From: Promethearchaeota archaeon | GTDB lineage: Archaea; Asgardarchaeota; Lokiarchaeia; Sigyniarchaeales; SOKP01 | NCBI GenBank assembly: GCA_019058365.1 | Contig: JAHPZE010000001.1 | Span: forward strand, 1-64,000 | Direction: 5' to 3' | Length of the DNA stretch: 64,000 nucleotides | Shown: positions 34,693 through 41,627 of the stretch, in pieces | Numbering within the stretch: the stretch's first letter is position 1 | How the letters are laid out: each line of letters begins with the position of its first letter | Notes under the pieces: model-generated | What the model saw: only the letters and a program-made list of their open reading frames with translations | The model's database searches: none | What the model was told of the DNA's origin: nothing | Program-made: the position numbers and the translations under genes

Positions 34693-36021
34693 TTACTCCC
34701 CCTTTTTGCTTTTTACAGCTTTTACTAAACTTTCTAAAATTTCCTTATCTGTTAAACATTTACCAGGTGCTTCTTTAACCTTTCTTAGTCGTAATGGTAC
34801 GCTATCCATTCGATATGCTGTACCTTCACATTCTATTCCAGCAATTGCAGGTGGTAAAATTATATCTGAATTCACAGTTGTTGGAGTATGGTGAGGTTCT
34901 ATAGTAATTATTGGATGTTTAAACATATTCTTCACTGCTGCTGCGGGAAAATTGCTAGCGGGATCAGATGCAACAATTAGAGAGGCATCCACTTCATCCC
35001 TCATTAGAAGATCTACAGAGGAAAATTCTCCAGGATTATAACGAGGATATCCTTTAGAAAAGTCTATAGAGTAAGAATAGCCGGTTTGCCATGCAAAAAC
35101 TTGATTTGCCCCAGCGACATTATAATGTCCACGCATGGGAGTTAATAAAAATTTAGTATGATCATTTAATTCTCGAGTAAGACAAATTGCAGCATCAATG
35201 TTCCTATGATGTGCTAAAGTTTGGGTTAGTCCCATTCCGAAAAAGATAACACCAAAATTACATGATTTTAACGCATTGACTAATTCTATAATCTTATTTT
35301 TTGGAACTCCTGAAATCTCATCAGCATCTAATTCAACACCCCTTAATATTGCTCTAATTGCATTTAATAGTTCATAATCCTCATTAGGATTTATTTGAAT
35401 ATGCATATCAGCTAGTTGGGCAGTATTTGTATTTCTAGGATCAACAACTACTATAAATCTGTCATTTGTGCCGTCTTTTCTAAAGTAACCACGTATAAAG
35501 TCGCTATATCTTCCAAGATGCCGAGGATGCGCATGAACAGGATTACTACCCCAAAATACTACAAGATCTGCCCTATTTTTATATTCACCTAAGGTTGAAG
35601 TAGGAGCACCAACATCTTGAATTGCAAGTAATGAAGGTCCATGACATACTGAAGCAGTATTATCTAAAACCCCTCCTAACAACTCTGCTAATTCTACAGC
35701 TTGGCCTTGAGCTTCACACTCAGTACTTGAAAAGCCATAAAGTAAAGGTCTTTTAGCCTTCACTAAAATGTCAGCAGCCTTATCAATTGCCTTATTCCAA
35801 GATATTTCCTTATAGGCTCCATTATCCTTAATGAGGGGTTTATCATATCTATGTTCGCTTGGATTTGAAGAGAAGAACTTCCTTGTTCCTATCTGACATC
35901 CATTGCGTACTTCAATAACTTTTTGTTCTTTTGTATCAATATCTATCTCAAGGTCATCACATAAAGTTCCACAAAATGGGCAAATAACGTCTGTAACAGT
36001 TCGAATATTTTTATCAGCCAT
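34693..36021 (-). CDS. fwdB: Formylmethanofuran dehydrogenase subunit B (Mo/W catalytic subunit)
   Basis: The 442-residue protein carries an N-terminal [4Fe-4S] site (Cys14, Cys17, Cys21 and a later Cys) and the active-site ligand Cys102 in S-T-E-C-E-A-Q-G. Bis-MGD-binding motifs follow, such as W-G-S-N-P-V-H-A-H-P-R-H and the late P-x-x-A-G-I-E-C-E-G-T-A-Y-R-M-D. Some archaea have Sec at the Cys102 position; here it is Cys. The subunit reduces CO2 to formate at the Mo/W site. It starts after GGGAGG inside the fwdD end. The complex lacks FwdA (formyl transfer) in this window, which must be encoded elsewhere. Confidence 0.95.
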   Translation of the reverse strand: MADKNIRTVTDVICPFCGTLCDDLEIDIDTKEQKVIEVRNGCQIGTRKFFSSNPSEHRYDKPLIKDNGAYKEISWNKAIDKAADILVKAKRPLLYGFSSTECEAQGQAVELAELLGGVLDNTASVCHGPSLLAIQDVGAPTSTLGEYKNRADLVVFWGSNPVHAHPRHLGRYSDFIRGYFRKDGTNDRFIVVVDPRNTNTAQLADMHIQINPNEDYELLNAIRAILRGVELDADEISGVPKNKIIELVNALKSCNFGVIFFGMGLTQTLAHHRNIDAAICLTRELNDHTKFLLTPMRGHYNVAGANQVFAWQTGYSYSIDFSKGYPRYNPGEFSSVDLLMRDEVDASLIVASDPASNFPAAAVKNMFKHPIITIEPHHTPTTVNSDIILPPAIAGIECEGTAYRMDSVPLRLRKVKEAPGKCLTDKEILESLVKAVKSKKGE

Positions 36022-36023
36022 AA

Positions 36024-36419
36024 TTATGCCTCCCTCAATAATTTAATTAAATTTACAGCACTTAAAACTTTACCACTTGGTATTGCTTCAACCCGTGCTT
36101 TCATTCCTTTATAGGTTGGAGTACCGCATGCTTGTGAATCGGGATTGACCACTTGATTAGCCCAAGGGCCCATTGGTATGAAAATAATTCCTGGATGGGG
36201 GCCTTCTTCGGAAATCGTTGAATAAACAACAACTTCTCCATGATCAGTAATTACTTTGACTGGAGTTCCGACTAAACAATCTAATTTTTTAAAATCTTCT
36301 TTATCAAACGCACAAATTCCCGCTGCTCTAACATTTTCTTTTGTATTTTTACCGCCTTCAAGTGCAACTCCTTGATTAATTGTCCGGCAAGTTATTAAAA
36401 TTAAATTATTAATACTCAT
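36024..36419 (-). CDS. fwdD: Formylmethanofuran dehydrogenase subunit D
   Basis: About 131 residues forming the small molybdopterin-dinucleotide-binding beta-barrel domain, which in related enzymes is the C-terminal part of the catalytic chain. The motifs T-C-R-T-I-N-Q-G, V-K-V-I-T-D-H-G-E-V and G-I-I-F-I-P-M-G-P-W-A-N are typical. I chose the ATG at 36419 because a very strong AGGAGGAGG stretch (36429-36437) precedes it. The GTG at 36443 lies upstream of that sequence and inside fwdF. Only two bases separate it from fwdB, so coupled translation is likely. Confidence 0.92.
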   Translation of the reverse strand: MSINNLILITCRTINQGVALEGGKNTKENVRAAGICAFDKEDFKKLDCLVGTPVKVITDHGEVVVYSTISEEGPHPGIIFIPMGPWANQVVNPDSQACGTPTYKGMKARVEAIPSGKVLSAVNLIKLLREA

Positions 36420-36423
36420 ATTA

Positions 36424-37143
36424 TTATTCCTCCTCCTGTTCACTCCACCTTAAAGTCTTTATTCTATCTAAGAGAGGCTCCCAAAATAGTTCACTAAATT
36501 CTCCGGAAGTTTTAATATCCGTTACTTTTAACTTGATAGCTCCTGTAGGACATGCATTATCACAAGAACCACAGAAAATGCATTTTTCTTTGTCTACAAC
36601 TACATTTGGTACAGTTTCCCAACCTTTATCTGATTTTTCTGGGACAGTTATAGCACTACTTGGGCATACATCTGCACAGGCTTCACAACCCCCAGCGCAT
36701 TCCTCATCAACAATGCTAACTTCACCATCAACGTATAATTTAGCAATTCTTTCAATTCCAGCATTATCCGTTATTTTTTTTGCTTCAAATTCAATTTTAG
36801 GAACCACGTTTTCTTTAACAATCTGAATATCATTTAATTCAATAATTTCTCCGTCTTTTTTGAGAGTAAGCGCACTAAATGGACACATTACTACACAAGT
36901 TCCACAAAAAACACATTTCTTAGGATCATATATCTCTGGGATAATATCTTCCATACTAGGGAAACGACGAGCTGCTGCAACTGGACCTCGCGAGATGGCT
37001 TCTTTTGGGCAAACTCTCGAACATGTTCCGCAGCCTACGCATTTTTTCCTGTCTAATATTAATTCTAAACTTTCCGTAAGAAACTGTACTTTTACGTGCT
37101 CAATTTCTTTACTAATTGATCTTGATATTTTAGGAAATGACAT
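36424..37143 (-). CDS. fwdF: Polyferredoxin of the formylmethanofuran dehydrogenase complex (FwdF-like)
   Basis: About 239 residues with four C-x2-C-x2-C-x3-C-P type [4Fe-4S] motifs near residues 35, 75, 150 and 190 (the third is C-x3-C-x2-C-x3-C-P). This gives up to eight cubane clusters if paired as in FwdF, though only four complete motifs are seen; canonical FwdF is longer. It should carry electrons to FwdB. I prefer the ATG at 37143, which has GAGGT seven bases upstream, over the ATG at 37167 that would overlap fwdG. It precedes fwdD directly. Confidence 0.88.
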   Translation of the reverse strand: MSFPKISRSISKEIEHVKVQFLTESLELILDRKKCVGCGTCSRVCPKEAISRGPVAAARRFPSMEDIIPEIYDPKKCVFCGTCVVMCPFSALTLKKDGEIIELNDIQIVKENVVPKIEFEAKKITDNAGIERIAKLYVDGEVSIVDEECAGGCEACADVCPSSAITVPEKSDKGWETVPNVVVDKEKCIFCGSCDNACPTGAIKLKVTDIKTSGEFSELFWEPLLDRIKTLRWSEQEEE

Positions 37144-37153
37144 ATTTTTTACC

Positions 37154-37411
37154 TCATTTGACTTCAACTAAATGTAAGTCAATCGCAGAAACGGGGCAAT
37201 ATTTCAAACAAACACCGCATCCATCACAGTTTATATCTCTCCCCTCAATATATATATCGTATGCACAACCATTCTTAACTAATACAACTGCATTTTCTTT
37301 AGTTAAATAGCCTTTCTCTTTCAATTGTTGAAAATTTAAAGGGCAACTTACAACACAGTCATTACATCCGATACATAAGTTCTTATTTATTTTTAAGCGG
37401 TAAATTTGCAT
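37154..37411 (-). CDS. fwdG: Ferredoxin-type subunit of formylmethanofuran dehydrogenase (FwdG-like)
   Basis: The 85-residue protein has two [4Fe-4S] motifs, C-I-G-C-N-D-C-V-V-S-C-P near residue 15 and C-D-G-C-G-V-C-L-K-Y-C-P near residue 63, separated by a longer loop than in common 2[4Fe-4S] ferredoxins. It is the first gene of the fwdG-F-D-B-C operon and probably delivers electrons from soluble ferredoxin. The promoter region upstream contains an inverted repeat at 37446-37486. fwdG is the usual name for this small subunit. Confidence 0.88.
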   Translation of the reverse strand: MQIYRLKINKNLCIGCNDCVVSCPLNFQQLKEKGYLTKENAVVLVKNGCAYDIYIEGRDINCDGCGVCLKYCPVSAIDLHLVEVK

Positions 37412-37445
37412 TTTATTCCCTCACTGTTAAATGAAACGATTTTTG

Positions 37446-37486
37446 ACGTTTACATCAGCGTAAAATATTTGTAGATGTTTAAACGT
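37446..37486. promoter_or_regulatory. Inverted repeat upstream of fwdG, candidate operator
   Basis: ACGTTTACATC (37446-37456) and GATGTTTAAACGT (37474-37486) form an inverted repeat with two extra bases in the right arm and a 17-base spacer. It lies 35-75 bases upstream of the fwdG ATG. A role in regulation is inferred only from symmetry and position. Confidence 0.4.
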
Positions 37487-37702
37487 TTAATAATATCCTT
37501 CGATATTTTAACTTAACTTAAGTTGTAGAAAGTATATTTTTATAAAAAATTTCGTGTAAGAATACAAAAGTTCCGATAATAAAAAGCGATCTGAAAGAAA
37601 TTTATAATACAAATTCAATCTTTAGTTTCTATAGATATTTTTTAAAGAGACATTTATAATCTAAAAAAAAATTTAATTTTCACCTAGACTTATTAATTTT
37701 CC

Positions 37703-37723
37703 CACGAAATTTATATTAGATAA
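37703..37723 (+). promoter_or_regulatory. Shared promoter element of the vWA/RING-like gene 1
   Basis: The 21-base element CACGAAATTTATATTAGATAA contains a TATA-like TTTATATTA and ends 42 bases before the ATG. It recurs with one mismatch at 39004-39024, at the same distance from the paralogous gene, so it was probably duplicated with the gene. Confidence 0.5.
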
Positions 37724-37765
37724 GGATAAAGTTTCAAAATTAATCTAATTTATATAGTTTAAATC

Positions 37766-38932
37766 ATGGAACTCAAAGTTACCAAGAGTGAAGATTGTTT
37801 AATTTTTTATGGGTTAACTCCTGAGATAACTAAAGTTAAGGATGTCTATAATTCAATTTCAGAGTTTATGGAAAAAAAACAGGCTACTGATCCTTCTGAT
37901 AGGTTTAATTTGATTTTATATCTACCTGATGGTCCAAATTATTTAGATCATTTTACTTTTAACGTAAATAATATTTTATCAATGCTAAAGTCAGTGGAAA
38001 AAGATATTGCAAGAGCAAATATTGCGGGTGGCGTGTTTGTAGCAACTACATTCGTTATAGACATATATAAAAAGATTTCAGAGAAGATATTTCGTCTTTT
38101 AATCATAGTAGATGATAGAGCTTATGCAATTCCATCTCAATATCTTCCAGCTTTAGAGGAATTAATTAATAAAGTTAAAGATATGCCATTTTTCATCGAT
38201 GTTATATATATAGGACACCCAAATTATGAAGAACGTAATAATTTAACCAAATTAGTGAACTTAACAAAAGGAAATTTTTATGAGATAAGTGATATTAAAG
38301 ATCTAAAGCCATTGTTAATGGAACTTTCATATAAAAAAAAAATAACAAAACCGGCATTTGGCAAGCAAGAAATTCGTATGATTCATGAGGAAAATCAACC
38401 GTTTTATATTAATTTAGCAGATGACCCTGAAAGAGTGAGTGAAGTATCAACTTGTTCTATTTGTTTTCAGCAAGATAATGAAGGTATTGTGAGGTGTCCT
38501 TCATGTCATACAGTAGCTCATGAAGTATGTTGGGCACAATGGGCAGAAGCATCTAATATTGGAATTCCACACGTATATCGATGCCATAATTGTTTTAATA
38601 TCTTGAAATTAGATAAGAATTATATTATCGATGTGCAAACTGGTAAAATTCCTACTATTGCTGAATTAAATAAGATGAAAAAGAAAAATGTAGTTGAATA
38701 TTTACGCGAAATAGAAGCTCAAATCAAACCTCAAGTAGTACAAACTGAAGATCCATTCGCAGCTGATATTAGAGCAATGATTGACGTAAAGAGAGAAGAA
38801 ACTAAAGTTCCAGAAACGAAAAAAAAAAAGAAAAAAAAGAAAAAGGCTTTTATCAGTATATGTCCTAATTGTAGTAAGATTATAATAGGCGATAAGAAAA
38901 AATGCCCTAAATGTGGTTTTAACTTATTCTAA
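37766..38932 (+). CDS. vWA-like protein with RING/PHD-type finger and zinc ribbon (paralog 1)
   Basis: The 388 residues have three parts. Residues 1-195 form an alpha/beta domain like von Willebrand A (strands N-L-I-L-Y-L, R-L-L-I-I-V-D-D and F-I-D-V-I-Y-I-G), with a degenerate metal site. Residues 228-278 hold a cross-brace finger C-x2-C-x10-C-x2-C-x4-H-x2-C-x17-C-x2-C, a C4HC3 order as in PHD or RING-variant domains. The end carries a zinc ribbon (C-P-N-C and C-P-K-C-G-F-N-L-F) after a lysine-rich linker. vWA plus zinc-finger proteins include eukaryotic TFIIH p44/Ssl1, and RING-type fingers can act as ubiquitin ligases. Either role here is speculation. A paralog follows in tandem. Confidence 0.75.
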   Translation: MELKVTKSEDCLIFYGLTPEITKVKDVYNSISEFMEKKQATDPSDRFNLILYLPDGPNYLDHFTFNVNNILSMLKSVEKDIARANIAGGVFVATTFVIDIYKKISEKIFRLLIIVDDRAYAIPSQYLPALEELINKVKDMPFFIDVIYIGHPNYEERNNLTKLVNLTKGNFYEISDIKDLKPLLMELSYKKKITKPAFGKQEIRMIHEENQPFYINLADDPERVSEVSTCSICFQQDNEGIVRCPSCHTVAHEVCWAQWAEASNIGIPHVYRCHNCFNILKLDKNYIIDVQTGKIPTIAELNKMKKKNVVEYLREIEAQIKPQVVQTEDPFAADIRAMIDVKREETKVPETKKKKKKKKKAFISICPNCSKIIIGDKKKCPKCGFNLF

Positions 38933-39003
38933 ATTTACAATTTTTAAGTCTTATATCAGAAGTGAATAAAAATTTAGATTTCCCTTAAACTTATTAATCT
39001 TTA

Positions 39004-39024
39004 CACGAAATTTATATTAAATAA
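39004..39024 (+). promoter_or_regulatory. Shared promoter element of the vWA/RING-like gene 2
   Basis: It matches 37703-37723 at 20 of 21 positions, contains the TATA-like TTTATATTA and ends 39 bases before the ATG of the second paralog. Confidence 0.5.
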
Positions 39025-39063
39025 ATCGTAATTTTATTAATACTTATATTCTCTTCAAAAAAC

Positions 39064-40206
39064 ATGGAATCCACGAAGAGTGAAGATTGTCTTATATTTT
39101 ATGGTTTCACTCCAGAAATTACTAAAATGCGTCAAGTTTTCAGTTCAATCGCAGATTTTATGAAAAATAAACAATTAACAGATCCCTCTGATAGATTTAA
39201 CCTTATTGTGTTTCAGCATGATGGACCAAATTATTTAGATCATTTCACTTTTGATCAAGAACTTATTCTTAAAACATTGAAATCTATGAGTGGGGATATT
39301 ACTAATGCAAATATCGCTGGTGGAATTTTTATTGCAATAACCTTCATAATTGAAGTATATAAGAAAATTTCTGAAAAGATATTTCGATTATTAATATTGA
39401 TAGATGAAGGAGCATATGATATCCCCTCTGATTATCTTCCTCCCATAGAGGAGTTAATTAAAGTTGTTAAAGATATGCCTTTCTTTATTGACGTTGTGCG
39501 TATTGGACTGCCAAACTCAGAAATAAGTACAAAATTAATGAAATTAACAAAATTGTGTAATGGTGAATTCTACGAGATTGCTACTATTCGAGAATTAGAT
39601 CCCATATTAACAACCTTATCAGAGAAGAAGTATGTCTCAGAACCATCATTTATTAAACAAAGAATACGAATGATTTTACCAGATAATCAACCTTTTTATA
39701 TAAATTTAGCTGATGCACCCGAAAGTATTGATGATACAGTGACATGCTCGATATGTTTTAAAACTGATAATAAGAATATAGTTATGTGTCCATCCTGTGA
39801 AAGTGTTGCCCATAAAGTATGTTGGGCTCAATGGGCTGAAACATCTAATATTGGGATACCTTATGTGTTTCGATGCCATAATTGTTTTAATATTTTAAAA
39901 CTTGAGAAAGAGTTTGTGCAGGATGTTAAATTGGGTAAAATTCCTACCATTGCAGAATTAAGTAAAGTTAAGAAAAAGAATATTATTGAATATATGCATG
40001 AATTAGAAGCTAAAAGAAAACCTAAGATAATTCATGCTGATGATCCAATAGCGGTTTCGATTAGAGCAAAATTATCAGCTGAAGAAGTAAAAACTCAACC
40101 AAAAAAAACTAAAAAGAGAGCGGATGTCAAAATTTGCCCCAATTGCAGTAAAATTATAAAGGGCTCGCGAAAAAGTTGCCCATCTTGCGGTTTTGTATTA
40201 TTTTAG
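39064..40206 (+). CDS. vWA-like protein with RING/PHD-type finger and zinc ribbon (paralog 2)
   Basis: The 380-residue tandem paralog of the preceding protein has the same three parts and high identity throughout. The finger keeps every ligand (C-S-I-C-F, C-P-S-C-E, A-H-K-V-C-W, R-C-H-N-C-F), and the terminal ribbon reads C-P-N-C-S-K-I-I ... C-P-S-C-G-F-V-L-F. The promoter element is shared too. A third, decayed copy of the C-terminal tail lies at 41.3-41.5 kb, so the family expanded here by tandem duplication. Both genes read away from fwd and toward a convergent TIR gene. Confidence 0.75.
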   Translation: MESTKSEDCLIFYGFTPEITKMRQVFSSIADFMKNKQLTDPSDRFNLIVFQHDGPNYLDHFTFDQELILKTLKSMSGDITNANIAGGIFIAITFIIEVYKKISEKIFRLLILIDEGAYDIPSDYLPPIEELIKVVKDMPFFIDVVRIGLPNSEISTKLMKLTKLCNGEFYEIATIRELDPILTTLSEKKYVSEPSFIKQRIRMILPDNQPFYINLADAPESIDDTVTCSICFKTDNKNIVMCPSCESVAHKVCWAQWAETSNIGIPYVFRCHNCFNILKLEKEFVQDVKLGKIPTIAELSKVKKKNIIEYMHELEAKRKPKIIHADDPIAVSIRAKLSAEEVKTQPKKTKKRADVKICPNCSKIIKGSRKSCPSCGFVLF

Positions 40207-40229
40207 AAATTGAAAGTTTAAGGATTCTT

Positions 40230-40976
40230 CTAGGAGTGTAACTTTTTCTCTATTATATCATATATATTTTTAATATTTTTTTTAAGATTAAAAACATCAA
40301 ATTTCACGCCGATTCTCGCTCTCAGAAGTGTTGGGATATGGTCTCTATTTATAAAGACAGGAATAATTGGTTTTTTAATTGCATGGGCAGCCATCCATTC
40401 ATCTTCGACAAATTCAGACCTTAATGCATTTGGAGAGCAAAATAAGATTATTACATCACATCTACTAATATTTCTATCCATATACTTGATAAAATTATCT
40501 TGTGTATCTTCTTCAAAATAGAGAATATCCTCTATTTTATCATATTTAGTCAATTCTTCGGCAATTTTTCTAATGTTGAAAAGTTGACTATCTGCCATTG
40601 CGTAACTAATAAATCCGATGAGGTTGTTTCTATCTTCTAATTTTCCTTTTTTTTTTAACACTCTTTCCTCATATATGGGCTTAGGTTTACCAATTGTAAT
40701 AAGAGATTTCAACTTTTCTTTTTCATACTTAGATAATAATATAATTATCCAAATATACACACAACATGAGATAAATCCCAGATAAAAACCAAATCCAAAA
40801 ATTGTCGGTTCTCTATTTAACACGGGGACTATGTCAACATAGAGAAGAAATATTAAAAATATAATATCAATAATTCCTATTATTATAGCTCCTCGGATTG
40901 CCCTAGTTATTATAATGTTTGAAATAATTATAAATATTAAAGCAATTAAACGCCAAGTAATATAATAAACAGTCAA
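40230..40976 (-). CDS. Membrane-anchored TIR-domain protein
   Basis: The 248-residue protein has an N-terminal hydrophobic part with at least two or three membrane helices (about 8-50 and 60-85). A linker and a TIR domain from about residue 118 follow: G-F-I-S-Y-A-M-A-D, then C-D-V-I-I-L-F-C-S-P-N-A and S-E-F-V-E-D-E-W. The last contains the glutamate position expected for TIR NADases. TIR proteins act in immune or NAD-signalling systems. The TTG start is weak. The frame stays open upstream to 41084, with a further hydrophobic stretch but no ATG, GTG or TTG, so the true N-terminus may be longer with a rare start. It is convergent with the vWA/RING-like pair. Confidence 0.82.
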   Translation of the reverse strand: MTVYYITWRLIALIFIIISNIIITRAIRGAIIIGIIDIIFLIFLLYVDIVPVLNREPTIFGFGFYLGFISCCVYIWIIILLSKYEKEKLKSLITIGKPKPIYEERVLKKKGKLEDRNNLIGFISYAMADSQLFNIRKIAEELTKYDKIEDILYFEEDTQDNFIKYMDRNISRCDVIILFCSPNALRSEFVEDEWMAAHAIKKPIIPVFINRDHIPTLLRARIGVKFDVFNLKKNIKNIYDIIEKKLHS

Positions 40977-41221
40977 ATAAGGGTCATAATAAGGTTCACC
41001 ATTATATAAAATTAGATAAGGAAAGAATTGAGAAAGGAAAAAAACAAGAACAGAAGAAAGATAAATAATTCTGATTATTAATATTCACTGCTTTAGTATA
41101 AACTACACCTTTAAATCAAAACTATGTATCTTTAAGCCTTCTGGGTATTTAAATCGTAAAGATATTTCTTGATTTATATATGCATTTACTTACATTTTCA
41201 AAATTTATGTACTGAACTTTT

Positions 41222-41283
41222 ATAAACCAAATATTTAAATAATTTATAGCTAAATCAAATAATAACTTGAACTAGATCTTTTT
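41222..41283 (+). repeat. Duplicated promoter region, copy 1 (upstream of the decayed tail)
   Basis: The first 25 bases match 41536-41560 with two mismatches, and TAGATCTTTTT recurs 51 bases into both copies (41273 and 41588). The second copy is the promoter region of the oxidoreductase alpha subunit. The middle of the two copies is more diverged. Confidence 0.5.
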
Positions 41284-41288
41284 TTAAA

Positions 41289-41501
41289 CTGATCTTAATA
41301 GAAGATAAAAACAAACCGAGAATTATTCAAGCTGAAGATCCAATGGTAGTTATGATTAGGGTAAAAATTGATGAAGAAAAAGTAAAATCCAAAAGCAGAC
41401 AAGATAAAAAAAATTAATACGTAAATATCTGCCCTAATTGTAGCAAAATTATAATAGGTGCGAAAAAGCAATGTCCTTCGTGTGGTTTTTTCTTGTTTTA
41501 A
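41289..41501 (+). pseudogene. Decayed C-terminal tail of a third vWA/RING-like paralog
   Basis: In one frame this stretch reads a lysine-rich linker (I-E-D-K-N-K-P-R-I-I-Q-A-E-D-P), then an in-frame TAA at 41415-41417. It continues in the same frame as N-I-C-P-N-C-S-K-I-I-I-G ... C-P-S-C-G-F-F-L-F and stops. It matches the last 70 residues of the two intact paralogs at 37.8-40.2 kb. There is no start codon and no vWA or finger domain. The upstream 60 bases instead resemble the promoter of the downstream oxidoreductase gene, so this is a chimeric remnant. Confidence 0.8.
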
Positions 41502-41535
41502 TAAAGATAATGTAGAATTTTTGAAATAAAATAAT

Positions 41536-41598
41536 ATAAGCCATATATTTAAATAATTTAGGGCAAAACAATTAATAAGATAATTTGTAGATCTTTTT
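41536..41598 (+). promoter_or_regulatory. Promoter region of the oxidoreductase alpha gene (duplicated element, copy 2)
   Basis: Shares 23 of 25 bases with 41222-41246 and an identical TAGATCTTTTT at the same offset. A TATA-like ATATTTAAATAA lies about 80 bases upstream of the ATG at 41628. Confidence 0.45.
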
Positions 41599-41627
41599 AA
41601 AATAGAATTAAATTAAAGTTGAAAACA

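Larger units (their letters stand above)
37412..37765. other. Divergent intergenic region between fwdG and the vWA/RING-like gene
   Basis: About 354 AT-rich bases without a convincing gene. It contains an imperfect inverted repeat near the fwd start (37446-37486) and a promoter-like element close to the plus-strand gene (37703-37723). The remainder shows nothing I can name. Confidence 0.5.

Noticed and set aside
34693..36021. FwdB as a possible selenoprotein
   Set aside because: The active-site ligand codon is a Cys codon (residue 102) and the frame has no TGA.
36533..37171. Plus-strand open frames opposite the polyferredoxin gene
   Set aside because: They mirror the four cluster motifs (regular Q/H/T pattern) of fwdF; the fwdF frame has clear ribosome-binding sites and family motifs.
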